From JACKNG01 sp040220855 (lineage in GTDB: Bacteria; Pseudomonadota; Gammaproteobacteria; Ga0077536), in contig JAVJVZ010000017.1 in the NCBI GenBank assembly GCA_040220855.1, forward strand, positions 1 through 64,000: a DNA stretch of 64,000 nucleotides, read 5' to 3'. Of the stretch, positions 46,969-55,933 are shown piece after piece (the stretch's first letter is position 1; each line of letters starts with the position of its first letter). The translations under genes were made by a program, and so were the position numbers. The notes below the pieces were generated by a model. That model saw only the letters and a program-made list of their open reading frames with translations. It had not been told where the DNA came from and did not search any database.

Positions 46969-48384
46969 ATGCCAGAAAATCTCCTGTTCGTGACCGGCAA
47001 GCTCGCCGAGAAGAGCCTCGCGCGGGTGCTCGACTCGCTCGATGACCCGGGCTTCAGCTACACCATCCGCGTGCCCGGCGTGGCGGTCGCCGCGCTGTTG
47101 ACGAGCGACCTCCTCAAGCGCCGCCTCGGCGACGTCGACGCCTTCGACCGCATCATCCTGCCGGGTCGCTGCCGCGGCGATCTCGACGACCTCGGCGCGC
47201 ATTTCGGCAAGCCCTTCGAGCGCGGGCCGGAAGAGCTCAAGGACCTGCCGGGCTATTTCGGTCGCGGCGCGCGGGCACGCGACATCAGTCGCACCGACGT
47301 GCGCCTGTTCGCCGAGATCGTCGACGCGCCGCAGCTCGACGTCGAGGGCGTGCTCGCGCGCGCCGAGCGTTTTCGCGCCGACGGCGCCGACGTCATCGAT
47401 CTCGGCTGCCTGCCGGACACCCCCTTCCCACATCTCGAGGCGTGCATCGGGGCGCTGCGCGAGGCCGGCCACGCGGTGAGCGTCGACTCGCTCGAACCAC
47501 GCGAACTCGCACGCGGCATCGCGGCCGGCGCCGACTATTGCTTCAGCCTCACCGGGCCGACTCTCGACCTCGTCGATGACAGCGACTGCATGCCCGTGCT
47601 GATCGCCGAGGACCCGCGCGACCTCGATGCGCTGTGCCGTACCGTCGAGTGTTTCGCCGCCCGCGGCCGGCCGTTCTATGCCGACCCGGTGGTCGACGTC
47701 ATCCACCACGGCTTCACGCGCTCGCTGGTGCGCTACGCAACGCTGCGTGAGCGCTTTCCCGATATCGACATCATGATGGGCCTCGGCAACCTGTCCGAGC
47801 TGACCCATGCCGACACCCTCGGTATCAATACGCTGTTGCTCGGTATCGTTTCCGAGCTCGGCATCACCGGCGTGCTCACCACCGAGGTCAGCGCGCACTG
47901 CCGCAGCGTGGTACGCGAAGTCGACCACGCGCGGCGCGTGATGTACGCCGCGCGCGAGGACAACATGCCGCCCCGTCACATCGACGAGGCGTTGCTGGCG
48001 CTGCACGATCGCCATCCGTTCGTCTACAGCACCGCGGAGATCGACGAGCTCGCACAGGCGGTCAAGGACGACAATTTCCGCATCCAGGTCAACGCCGATG
48101 GCATCCACGTCTACAACCGGCACGGCGTGCGCCGCGGCACCGATGCCTACGATCTCTACCCGCAGCTCGGCGTCGACGACGACGCCCCGCACGCCTTCTA
48201 CCTCGGCCTCGAACTGGCGCGTGCCGAGATTGCCTGGCAGCTCGGCAAGCGTTACGACCAGGACGAACCACTCGGCTGGGGCGTGGTACGCCCGCGCCCG
48301 GCCGACGACAAGCGCCACTTCGCTGCCGAGCGCACCACGCTCGAGGCACGCCGCAAGCAGCGACGCCGGCGCAAGCGGGAGTGA
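46969..48384 (+). CDS. Dihydropteroate-synthase-like protein (DUF6513 type)
   Basis: The 471-residue protein has an N-terminal domain (1-135, VTGKLAEKSLARVLDSLDDP, DRIILPGRCRGDL). A TIM-barrel resembling dihydropteroate synthase follows: RFRADGADVIDLGCLPDTPF, GHAVSVDSLEPRELARGIAA, RPFYADPVVDVIHHGFTRSL, PDIDIMMGLGNLSELTHADT. This is the dihydropteroate-synthase-related family known from archaea and from methylotrophs that use methanopterin. Its reaction is not established. No other methanopterin-pathway gene is in the window. The extreme C-terminus is Arg/Lys-rich. Confidence 0.82.
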   Translation: MPENLLFVTGKLAEKSLARVLDSLDDPGFSYTIRVPGVAVAALLTSDLLKRRLGDVDAFDRIILPGRCRGDLDDLGAHFGKPFERGPEELKDLPGYFGRGARARDISRTDVRLFAEIVDAPQLDVEGVLARAERFRADGADVIDLGCLPDTPFPHLEACIGALREAGHAVSVDSLEPRELARGIAAGADYCFSLTGPTLDLVDDSDCMPVLIAEDPRDLDALCRTVECFAARGRPFYADPVVDVIHHGFTRSLVRYATLRERFPDIDIMMGLGNLSELTHADTLGINTLLLGIVSELGITGVLTTEVSAHCRSVVREVDHARRVMYAAREDNMPPRHIDEALLALHDRHPFVYSTAEIDELAQAVKDDNFRIQVNADGIHVYNRHGVRRGTDAYDLYPQLGVDDDAPHAFYLGLELARAEIAWQLGKRYDQDEPLGWGVVRPRPADDKRHFAAERTTLEARRKQRRRRKRE

Positions 48385-48406
48385 CGGCGCGCGCCGCCGC
48401 GGCGAG

Positions 48407-49627
48407 TCAGTCGCGGGGCACGATGCGCGGCGGCAGCGCGCTCAGGCCCATGCCGAGCAACAGCCACGCTAGCGTCGACCAGTACGAGCCGTAGAAGGCG
48501 AGGTGCGCATTGAACGGGAACCACGCGACCAGCACACAGGTCAACCAGACCGGTGCCAGCGGCGCCGCACGGACGCGCCACGCGAGGTGCAGCAGCACGG
48601 CGTAGAAGGCGAACAGGCCGGCGAGACCGATGATGCCGCTCTCGGCGGCGACCTCGAGCATCAGCAGGTGCGGATGGGTCTGCCCCTCGCCGTCATTGCG
48701 CTCCATCCAGAAATCGTCCGGCGCGGCATGCGCCGGGTAGGCATGGCGATACCCGCGCGGACCGACACCGTTGAGCCAGTTGTCGAGGAACATCGCGCTG
48801 CCGGTGCGCCACAAGGTCACTCGGTATGAACTCGCGCGATCGATGGCCTCGACGTCCGCGCTGACGAGCTCGACGCTGCGCATGAGCTGGCCGCGCAGCG
48901 CGGGATTCACCGCTACCGCGCCGCCGACCACCACCAGTACCACGATGACGTGCCACCAGCGCGGCGCGCGGCGCGCGCCGCCTCTGGCGAGCAGCACCAG
49001 GTAGCCGGCGACGCCCACCGCGAGCATCAGCCAGGCGCTACGCTTGAGTGACATCAGGATGACAATCGCCAGCGGCACATGCAGCAACCACAGGCGCGGA
49101 AAGCTGCGACACCATTGGCGCACGATCTCGAGCACCAGCGGCGCGAACACGGCGAGGAACAGGCCGAGGCGCTGCTTGGGATGGAACACGCCTTTCAGTA
49201 CGCGACCGTCGTACGGATAACCGAACAGGTCGACTTTCCAGATCAGCTGCACGAAGGCGTCTAGCCCGGCGAAGACGACCAATGCCACGACGCCCTGCAC
49301 CACCAGGCGATGCACCGCGGGGCGCGCGCAGACGCACGCGAGATACCAGGCCGCCGGCAGGAAATGCAGGTAGAGGAGCACCGTCTTTGCCGAATGACGC
49401 ATGTCGACGGCATCGACCAGCGCGGCGAGCATCGGCAGCCAGATACAGCCGAACAGCAGCAGCAGCGTGCGCGCCGCGCCCGGACCCGGTGCCGGCTCGC
49501 GGCGCACCATGAAGACGAGTCCCAGCAAGCCCATGAGGGCGACCGGGTAGTGCACGAGGTTCTCGGCGACGAAGAGCGCAAACGCGCTCAACACGAGCGC
49601 CGCGTGAAAGACATCGCCGGCGCGCAT
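48407..49627 (-). CDS. O-antigen ligase-like (WaaL/Wzy) membrane protein
   Basis: A polytopic membrane protein of 406 residues with about ten hydrophobic segments. The long periplasmic loop (NPALRGQLMRSVELVSADVE, FLDNWLNGVGPRGYRHAYPA, GQTHPHLLMLEVAAESGIIG) carries the conserved Arg and His of Wzy_C proteins (H in THPHLLMLE). It would join O-polysaccharide to lipid A or polymerise sugars at the inner membrane. An in-frame TTG at 49672, with GAGG at a good distance, could also start it. It follows the alpha/beta hydrolase gene closely; no other LPS gene lies nearby. Confidence 0.85.
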   Translation of the reverse strand: MRAGDVFHAALVLSAFALFVAENLVHYPVALMGLLGLVFMVRREPAPGPGAARTLLLLFGCIWLPMLAALVDAVDMRHSAKTVLLYLHFLPAAWYLACVCARPAVHRLVVQGVVALVVFAGLDAFVQLIWKVDLFGYPYDGRVLKGVFHPKQRLGLFLAVFAPLVLEIVRQWCRSFPRLWLLHVPLAIVILMSLKRSAWLMLAVGVAGYLVLLARGGARRAPRWWHVIVVLVVVGGAVAVNPALRGQLMRSVELVSADVEAIDRASSYRVTLWRTGSAMFLDNWLNGVGPRGYRHAYPAHAAPDDFWMERNDGEGQTHPHLLMLEVAAESGIIGLAGLFAFYAVLLHLAWRVRAAPLAPVWLTCVLVAWFPFNAHLAFYGSYWSTLAWLLLGMGLSALPPRIVPRD

Positions 49628-49683
49628 GCGCGCGCTCGCGAGGCCGTACGGCGGCGCCTCTTCTGCGCTCAAGCGGCGCGGCC

Positions 49684-50472
49684 TCAGGCGAGCGCCTGCA
49701 CCAGGAACCGGTGCGTCTGCTCGGGCTTCTCGCTCATCATGATGTGCCCGCAGTCGGCAATGACGTCGACCGCGCAGGTCGGAATCACGGTGGCCAGTTC
49801 GCGCGCGCTCGCGGTCGGCGTCATGCGATCCTCGCTGCCACAGATGAGGCGCGTGCGCGCGCTGATCTTCGCCGCCGCGGCATAGCCATCGGTGTACGCG
49901 TTGCAGGCCGCGAGGTCGGCGTGCAGCAATCCCGGGCGGGCGCGCTCGATGAGGCGCAGCGCGGCGTTGACCATGGTAATGCCGGCGACCGGGTTGCCGC
50001 CGGTGTGGGCGCGCGTGCCATGGCCCCACAGCACCATCATGTCGCGCGCCACCGGGCTGTCCGCCTGGGCGGCCTCGAGCAGCGCTGGCGCCACGGCCAT
50101 CGGCAGCGCGCAGCCGAGCAGCGCGAGACGCTCGATGCGCGCACCGGCGCGCCCACCGAGTTCGAGCGCGGCGAGCGCACCCATGCTGTGGCCAGCCACC
50201 GCTGCGCGCTCGATGCCAAGCGCATCGAGGCAGCGCTCGAGCCAGGCGGCCATGTCCTCGATGGTGGTCAGTGGCGCACCCGCGGAGAGACCGTGCGCCG
50301 GCAGGTCGACGGCGACGACGGCGTGGCCGGTGTGCATGAAATACCGCGTGTGATAGACCCACACGCTGTGATCCATCGCGGCACCGTGCACGAGCAGGAT
50401 AACCGGCGTGGCAGCGTCGGCGGGCAGGCGCCCGGCGGCGAAGGTGCGCGAGCCATCGACCTCGAAATACAT
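49684..50472 (-). CDS. Alpha/beta-fold hydrolase
   Basis: The 262-residue protein has VILLVHGAAMDHSVWVYHTR (HGxx oxyanion region), the nucleophile elbow AVAGHSMGALAALE, and ending motifs LICGSEDRMTPTASARELA (catalytic Asp) and VIADCGHIMMSEKPE (catalytic His). The triad is intact. It resembles esterases and lactonases of the epoxide-hydrolase-like branch; the substrate is unknown. It begins 43 bases after the metY stop and is likely co-transcribed with metY. Confidence 0.9.
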   Translation of the reverse strand: MYFEVDGSRTFAAGRLPADAATPVILLVHGAAMDHSVWVYHTRYFMHTGHAVVAVDLPAHGLSAGAPLTTIEDMAAWLERCLDALGIERAAVAGHSMGALAALELGGRAGARIERLALLGCALPMAVAPALLEAAQADSPVARDMMVLWGHGTRAHTGGNPVAGITMVNAALRLIERARPGLLHADLAACNAYTDGYAAAAKISARTRLICGSEDRMTPTASARELATVIPTCAVDVIADCGHIMMSEKPEQTHRFLVQALA

Positions 50473-50515
50473 GTGCGACTCCTGGTTGTGCGGGCGCGGC
50501 ACGCGGCCGCTGGGC

Positions 50516-51811
50516 TCATTTCTGCGCGCGGTAGAGTGCGCGCGACAAGTCGTCGACGAGGTCGGCCGGATCCTCGAGGCCGATCGACAACCTGACCAGT
50601 CCCGGCGAAATGCCGGCAGCGGCGAGCGCGGCGTCGTCCATGCGGGCGTGCGTGGTGCTGGCCGGGTGGATCACGAGCGACTTGGCGTCGCCGACGTTGG
50701 CGAGGTGTGAGAACAGCTTGAGGCTCTCGATGAGCTTGCGCCCGGCGGCGCGCCCACCCTTGATCTCGAAGCTGAACACCGCGCCCGGCCCACGCGGCAA
50801 CAGGCGCGCGGCGAGCGCGTGGTCGGGATGCCCGGGCAGGCCCGGCCAGGTGACGTCGCTGCACGCCTCGTGCGCGGCGAGGAAACCGGCCACGTGGCGC
50901 GCATTGGCGACGTGCCGGTCCATGCGCAGCGCGAGCGTTTCCACCCCCTGCAGCAGGGTGAACGCGCTGCTCGCCGGCAAGGCCGCGCCGAAATCGCGCA
51001 GGCCCTCGCGGCGCGCCCTGATGACGAACGCCTGCGGACCGAACTCCTCGGCGAAATTGAGCCCGTGGAAGCCCGCGTAGGGTTGCGTCAGCGTGGGGAA
51101 GCGCTCGGCATCGCGCAGCCAGTCGAAGCGACCACCATCGATCAGCGCGCCGCCCATGGTGGTGCCATGGCCACCGATGAACTTGGTCAGGGAATGCACC
51201 ACGATGTCGGCACCGTGCTCGAGCGGGCGCAGCAGGTGCGGGGTGGTGAGGGTGGAATCGATGACGAGCGGCACGCCTGCCGCGTGCGCGTGCGCAGCGA
51301 CGGCTTCGATGTCGAGCACCTCGCAGCGCGGGTTGGCGACGGTCTCGGCGAACACCAGCCGGGTCTGCGGACGAATCGCGGCGGCGAAAGCGTCGGGGTC
51401 ACGCGGGTCGACGAAGGTCGTCTCGATGCCGAAGCGCGGCAGGGTGTAGGTGAGCAGGTTGTGGGTGCCGCCGTAGAGGGCACGGGAGGCGACGACGTGG
51501 CTGCCGGCGTCGGCGAGCGTGGTGATGGCGAGATGAATCGCCGCCATGCCGCTCGCCGTCGCCACCGCGCCGAGCCCGCCCTCGAGCATGGCGAGGCGCT
51601 CTTCGAGCACCGCCACGGTCGGGTTGCCGATGCGCGAATAGACGTAACCCGAGCGTGCGATGTCGAAGCGCGAGGACGCTTCGTCCGTATCGTTGAACAC
51701 GAACGACACCGATTGATAGATGGGTTGCGCGCGTGCCCCGGTCACCGGGTCCGGCTGCTGGCCGCCGTGCAGCGCCAGCGTATCGAAGCCGAGGTGCTTG
51801 GGTCCTGACAT
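50516..51811 (-). CDS. metY: O-acetylhomoserine sulfhydrylase (MetY-type)
   Basis: A PLP enzyme of 431 residues that makes homocysteine from O-acetylhomoserine and sulfide. The start LGFDTLALHGGQQPDPVTGA and YVYSRIGNPTVAVLEERLA are typical. The PLP lysine is Lys210 in HSLTKFIGGHGT. GGALIDGGRFDWLRDAERFP and the long LTQPYAGFHGLNFAEEFGPQ insertion separate it from cystathionine lyases. The start at 51811 fits the family; an in-frame ATG 11 codons upstream is possible. A strong intrinsic terminator lies 51 bases before the start, so expression may be attenuated. An alpha/beta hydrolase follows. Confidence 0.93.
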   Translation of the reverse strand: MSGPKHLGFDTLALHGGQQPDPVTGARAQPIYQSVSFVFNDTDEASSRFDIARSGYVYSRIGNPTVAVLEERLAMLEGGLGAVATASGMAAIHLAITTLADAGSHVVASRALYGGTHNLLTYTLPRFGIETTFVDPRDPDAFAAAIRPQTRLVFAETVANPRCEVLDIEAVAAHAHAAGVPLVIDSTLTTPHLLRPLEHGADIVVHSLTKFIGGHGTTMGGALIDGGRFDWLRDAERFPTLTQPYAGFHGLNFAEEFGPQAFVIRARREGLRDFGAALPASSAFTLLQGVETLALRMDRHVANARHVAGFLAAHEACSDVTWPGLPGHPDHALAARLLPRGPGAVFSFEIKGGRAAGRKLIESLKLFSHLANVGDAKSLVIHPASTTHARMDDAALAAAGISPGLVRLSIGLEDPADLVDDLSRALYRAQK

Positions 51812-52174
51812 GAGAGGCGTTCCCGCGTGGCTGAAGCGCGGCATGGTAGCCGACGGCCTGCAAAAAAAAACCCCGCCCTCGCGGGCGGGGTCAGTAAAGC
51901 TGAGACCGGGCACGAAACCGGCCTAGCGGCACTACCCGGCAGCAGGAGCGGCGCGCCGGGCATGCGTTGCGCACGCGCGGCTGGCGCTGCTCGAGCGCCA
52001 CCAAGTACACGGGAACGGCACCCGCATCCAAGTTCTTGCAAGATCGCTGCCAGATACGCTCACAACCAGAAATCAAGCACCTGCAGGTCAGGTACCGTCG
52101 ACCAGGTCACGCGACTGTAAAGAATCCCGTTCGCGCCGGCGCCTCGAGCGCCCTCAGCGGTGCCGCGAGGACTG
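51812..52174. other. Structured leader between the regulator gene and metY
   Basis: 363 bases with no convincing gene. On the minus strand the leader can fold several hairpins, including GGCGCT-CGAGC-AGCGCC (about 51983-51999), and ends in the terminator at 51862-51890. It may be a riboswitch-like control element or simply the 3' end of the upstream regulator gene. Confidence 0.45.
51862..51890 (-). terminator. Intrinsic terminator in the metY leader
   Basis: On the minus strand CCCCGCCC-GCGA-GGGCGGGG is an 8-bp GC stem with a GNRA loop, directly followed by nine T residues. This is the strongest terminator in the window. It lies 285 bases after the stop of the GlxA-type regulator gene and 51 bases before the metY start. 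Confidence 0.9.
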
Positions 52175-53248
52175 TCACAGCTGCCTGTTTCGCTTGACTT
52201 TTTCTTCGCTGACAACGGTGTCAACACGTTTGACAGGTGCGCCGCCGCCAGCATGGAACAGCTTGGCGCGCACGGTCTGGCGGTACTCCGAGGGGGTCAA
52301 CAGCATTTCGCGGCGGAACAGCCGAGTGAAGTATCCGGCATCGGCATAGCCGACCCGCCACGCGATGTCGCCGACACCGAGGTTGGTCTGCTCGAGGAGT
52401 TCCTTGGCGAGCTTGAGCCGCCGCGCCTGCCACCAGGCACGTGGACTCACTCCGGTGGCCGTACGGAAGCGTCGTTCGAGGGTGCGCACGCCGACGTTGA
52501 GATGGGCGGCGAGCTCGGCCACGGTCGAGGCCTGGCTCAGGCGATCGTGAATCCAGGTCTGTGCCTCGACCACGAGCTCGTCCGGCGACGTGCTGGCATC
52601 GCCGTCCAGGTAACGGTACTCGGCGTAGGTACGGCGGATCTCGTGCGAGAAGTTGCGCTCGACGTGCTGCGCACTGGCGCGGTCGAAGAAGCGTTCGATG
52701 AGATGCACGGTGACGTCGGCGAGCGAGTTGATGCTGGCCGCGCAGAACAGCGGCCCGGCCTGGGTAATGAAGTATTCGCGTTTGAGCTCAACCATCGGGT
52801 AGCGTGACGTGAACGCGGCGAAGTTGGCCCAGTGGGTGGTCGCCGCGCGACCGTCGAGCAGCCCGCTCTCGGCAAGGAGGCTGACCCCGGTACTGACGGC
52901 TGCCACGAGCGTGCCGCCACGGATGCGCGCGCGCAGCCACGGCGCCAGCGCCGGCACCTGCGTGATGACCTGTGCAGGATGGCGCCACAGTGCCGGCAGG
53001 TAGACCAGGTCGAGCGCCGGGCAGGCCGCAAGGCCGACGTCAGGTGCGAGCGCGAGGCGTCCGGGGGCGGCACTACTGCCGGCGTCGATCAGCCGCAACA
53101 CCAGCTGCGGCTCGCGACGGCGTCGTGCACGGCGGTGATCGGCGGCAGCGAGCCACATCTCGTAGGGCAGCGCGGTACCGGTGGCGAGCATGCCGGGGGT
53201 CAGCACGAAGCCGATCGAGAGGGCGCTGGAGGCTGGCGGCTGGGGCAT
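52175..53248 (-). CDS. GlxA-family regulator (DJ-1/PfpI domain plus AraC HTH)
   Basis: A 357-residue two-domain protein. The N-terminal domain reads as a DJ-1/PfpI fold: IGFVLTPGML at the start and VAAVSTGVSLLAESGLLDGR around the cysteine-elbow region, where the usual Cys is replaced by Ser/Thr. The C-terminal AraC domain (about 235-335) has ASTVAELAAHLNVGVRTLER and NLGVGDIAWRVGYADAGYFT, two helix-turn-helix motifs. It is divergent from the ketoacyl-synthase operon and probably regulates it. The start MPQPPASSALSI at 53248 matches the domain boundary; 45 further codons are open. Confidence 0.88.
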   Translation of the reverse strand: MPQPPASSALSIGFVLTPGMLATGTALPYEMWLAAADHRRARRRREPQLVLRLIDAGSSAAPGRLALAPDVGLAACPALDLVYLPALWRHPAQVITQVPALAPWLRARIRGGTLVAAVSTGVSLLAESGLLDGRAATTHWANFAAFTSRYPMVELKREYFITQAGPLFCAASINSLADVTVHLIERFFDRASAQHVERNFSHEIRRTYAEYRYLDGDASTSPDELVVEAQTWIHDRLSQASTVAELAAHLNVGVRTLERRFRTATGVSPRAWWQARRLKLAKELLEQTNLGVGDIAWRVGYADAGYFTRLFRREMLLTPSEYRQTVRAKLFHAGGGAPVKRVDTVVSEEKVKRNRQL

Positions 53249-53363
53249 CGTTGGCGCGATCACGAAGATGTCGTAGTTGTCCGATTGTATGACGCATTTG
53301 CCCCCAACCACTGTTGCCGGCGAATTCCACAATAACGGCCCTGTTACCTCCATGAGGCCGAGC

Positions 53364-55265
53364 ATGACGCGTCTACCGGTCATCGTCGGGTTCGGCGGCG
53401 TCGGCGCTGCCGGACGTTCGTCTTTCCACCACGCCTACCGCCGTACCATCTGGGACAGCCTCGACACTGCCAGCCGGCAACAGACCGTCGCCTCGCTCGC
53501 GGCGCTGATGAACCTCGCCCGGCTGCGCGACGGCGTGCTGGTCGACGCCAGCGGCGAGCCGCTCGACGCTGCCGCCCGCGCCGCGCTGGAAACACGCGTG
53601 CTCGCGGGCACCCTGATCCGGCGGCTCGAGGGCGACCGTTTCGACCCCGATGCCGTGCCCGGTAACGTCGCGCTCGCGCTCAGAGGCGCCGACGGTACCG
53701 GCAATACGTTGACCATCGCCGCCCGCGACCTGCCGGCGGTGCTGCCGCCCGGCTTCAGCGTATGTGCGCAGCACGGTGACACCGTCACGCTTGCGATCGA
53801 CGCCGGCGGCACGCTCATGATCGAGACCACGCGCAAGCTCGCCGTGCAGTCCGCCGGCCAGCTGCCGAGCGGCTTCGACCCCGCTACGCTCTATCCCTCG
53901 CGCTTCCATCCGCGCGGCCTGCAACTCGCCATCGTGGCCGCCTCGGACGCCGTGCGTGCCGCGGGCGTTCCCTGGCAGACCATCGTCGACCACGTGCACG
54001 CCGACGAGATTGCAGTCTACGCGGCGAGCGCGATGGCCCAGCTCGACGGCTGCGGTACCGGCGGCATGCTGCAGGCACGGCTGCGTGGTGGGCGGGTCAG
54101 CTCCAAGCAGCTGCCACTCGGTCTGAACACGATGCCGGCGGATTTCGTCAACGCCTATGTGCTCGGCAGCGTCGGCGCGACCGGCGCCAATGCCGGCGCC
54201 TGCGCGACCTTCCTCTACAACCTGCGTCTCGCCGTCGAGGACATCCAGTCCGGCCGCCGGCGCGTCGCCGTGGTCGGCAACGCCGAGGCCCCGCTGGTGC
54301 CGGAAGTGATCGAAGGCTACGCCGCGATGAGCGCCCTCGCGACCGACGAGAACCTGTGCAAGCTGGACGGCGTCGATACCCCCGACTACCGCCGTGCGAG
54401 CCGTCCGTTCGGTGACAACTGCGGCTTCACGCTGGGCGAGTCCGGCCAGTACTTCGTGCTCATGGACGACGCGCTCGCGCTCGAACTCGGCGCCGAAGTA
54501 CATGGCGCCGTGACCGATGTCTTCGTCAATGCCGACGGCTTCAAGAAATCGATCTCCGCGCCCGGCCCCGGCAACTACATCACGCTCGCCAAGGCGGTCG
54601 CCGCGGCGCGCGCGCTGCTCGGCGATGCCGCGGTGCGCGAGCGCAGCTTCGTGCAGGCGCACGGTTCGAGCACGCCGCAGAACCGCATCACCGAGACGCG
54701 CATCTTCGATCTCGTGGCCGGCGCGTTCGGCATCCGCGACTGGCCGGTGACGGCGGTGAAAGCGTTCGTCGGGCATTCGCTCGCACCGGCGAGCGCGGAC
54801 CAGCTGGTCAGCTCGCTGGGCGTGCTGCGCCATGGCATCCTGCCCGGCATCAAGACCGTCACCCGGCTCGCCGACGACCTCCATGCCGAACGTCTCGCCA
54901 TCGCGCTCGCCGATGTCGAGCTCGGCGAGCGCGCCGAGGTCGCCTTCCTCAATTCGAAGGGCTTTGGCGGCAACAATGCCACCGGCACGGTGCTCGCGCC
55001 GCGAATCGCAGAGGCGATGCTCGCGCGCCGCCACGGCACGCGCGCGATGGACGCCTGGCGCACGCGTCGCGAAGCCGTGCTGGAAGCCGCCGCGGCCTAC
55101 GATGCCGAGTGCATGGCGGGGCCGATGCAACCGATCTACCGCTTCGGTGATGCCCTTATCGACGAAACGCAGATCGTCATCGACGAACGCCACATCGCGA
55201 TTCCCGGCTTCGCGCTCGGTGTCGACCTGCCCAGCGACAACCGTTACGCGGACATGGTCGAATGA
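53364..55265 (+). CDS. Beta-ketoacyl synthase-like condensing enzyme
   Basis: The 633-residue protein is longer than FabF because of a roughly 170-residue N-terminal extension. The thiolase fold has a complete Cys-His-His triad: Cys280 in GATGANAGACATF, His433 in QAHGSSTPQN, His471 in FVGHSLAPAS. It should condense an acyl group with a malonyl unit, either on ACP or CoA. An ACP, ketoreductase or dehydratase is not present, so the product is unclear. The start at 53364 has GAGG correctly spaced; upstream in-frame Mets exist. It is coupled to a thioesterase gene (4-base overlap). Confidence 0.85.
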   Translation: MTRLPVIVGFGGVGAAGRSSFHHAYRRTIWDSLDTASRQQTVASLAALMNLARLRDGVLVDASGEPLDAAARAALETRVLAGTLIRRLEGDRFDPDAVPGNVALALRGADGTGNTLTIAARDLPAVLPPGFSVCAQHGDTVTLAIDAGGTLMIETTRKLAVQSAGQLPSGFDPATLYPSRFHPRGLQLAIVAASDAVRAAGVPWQTIVDHVHADEIAVYAASAMAQLDGCGTGGMLQARLRGGRVSSKQLPLGLNTMPADFVNAYVLGSVGATGANAGACATFLYNLRLAVEDIQSGRRRVAVVGNAEAPLVPEVIEGYAAMSALATDENLCKLDGVDTPDYRRASRPFGDNCGFTLGESGQYFVLMDDALALELGAEVHGAVTDVFVNADGFKKSISAPGPGNYITLAKAVAAARALLGDAAVRERSFVQAHGSSTPQNRITETRIFDLVAGAFGIRDWPVTAVKAFVGHSLAPASADQLVSSLGVLRHGILPGIKTVTRLADDLHAERLAIALADVELGERAEVAFLNSKGFGGNNATGTVLAPRIAEAMLARRHGTRAMDAWRTRREAVLEAAAAYDAECMAGPMQPIYRFGDALIDETQIVIDERHIAIPGFALGVDLPSDNRYADMVE

Positions 55266-55702
55266 GCGGCGCTCCCCGCACCGATGCCGACCATTGCTTC
55301 GTGTGCGGCAAGGACAATCCCATCGGGCTGCGCATCCGCTTCACGCTCGACGGCGAACACTGCCGTGGTCACTTCACCTCGGCGCCAGAGCACGTCGGCT
55401 TCGATGGCGTCACCCACGGCGGCATCGTCTTCGCCGTGCTCGACGACGCCATGGCCAACTGGTTCTTCCTGCAGGGCGCGCGCGGCTACACGGCGAAATC
55501 CGAGATTCGCTATCGCAACCCGATGCCGGTCGGTGCAACCGCGCTGGCCGACTGCGCGCTGGTCAGGCGCAAGGGACGCCTGGTGATGCTGAGTGCGCGC
55601 CTGGTCGACGCCGCCGGCGCTGGCGACTGCGCGCCCACCGTGTTCGCGGAATCCGAAGCGAGCTTCATGCTCGAGGATGCCGGCGCGCTCGCGCGCGGCT
55701 GA
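55262..55702 (+). CDS. PaaI-type hotdog thioesterase
   Basis: The 146-residue hotdog-fold protein has CFVCGKDNPIGLRIRFTLDG, FDGVTHGGIVFAVLDDAMAN (the HGG and Asp/Glu-like loop of PaaI thioesterases) and YTAKSEIRYRNPMPVGATAL. The catalytic Asp is probably within VLDDAM. It likely releases an acyl product from the neighbouring synthase as a free acid or CoA hydrolase product. Its ATG overlaps the synthase stop by four bases, strong evidence that they act together. Confidence 0.88.
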   Translation: MSGAPRTDADHCFVCGKDNPIGLRIRFTLDGEHCRGHFTSAPEHVGFDGVTHGGIVFAVLDDAMANWFFLQGARGYTAKSEIRYRNPMPVGATALADCALVRRKGRLVMLSARLVDAAGAGDCAPTVFAESEASFMLEDAGALARG

Positions 55703-55705
55703 GCG

Positions 55706-55933
55706 ATGCAGGAGAAGCAGTGCAGCCGCTGCGGCGCCGCGTTCGGTTGCGGGCGCGACGACACCACCTGCTGGTGCGTCGAACTCCCGCTCCTGCCGGG
55801 CAGTGCGCTCGATGCCGGCGCCGATTGCCTGTGTCCACGTTGTCTCGCCGCCGCGCTCGAGGCGAGCCGCGACACGGCGCGCGAGGCCCCGTCCGATGAC
55901 GCCGTACCCGGCGATCCTGATTCTCGCGCATGA
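55706..55933 (+). CDS. Cysteine-rich CWC protein
   Basis: A 75-residue protein with two CxxC-like knuckles: CSRCGAAFGCG, then TTCWCVELPL, and CLCPRCLAAALE. This matches the CWC (Cys_rich_CWC) family, presumed zinc-binding. The role is unknown. The gene begins 3 bases after the thioesterase stop, and its last 38 bases overlap the next gene in another frame, so it belongs to the same operon. Confidence 0.85.
   Translation: MQEKQCSRCGAAFGCGRDDTTCWCVELPLLPGSALDAGADCLCPRCLAAALEASRDTAREAPSDDAVPGDPDSRA

Noticed and set aside
51891..52076. 61-codon minus-strand frame ending at the metY leader terminator, considered as a leader peptide
   Set aside because: No Shine-Dalgarno sequence, and it has only one Met besides no Met or Cys run that would sense methionine supply.
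51893..52100. SAM-I, SAM-II and SAH riboswitch consensus
   Set aside because: I could not place the conserved core bases of any of these classes by eye; only generic hairpins and the terminator are visible.
53373..55193. 606-codon open frame on the minus strand opposite the ketoacyl synthase
   Set aside because: Arg/Gly/Ala/Val-rich with no motif; antisense shadow of a real gene.
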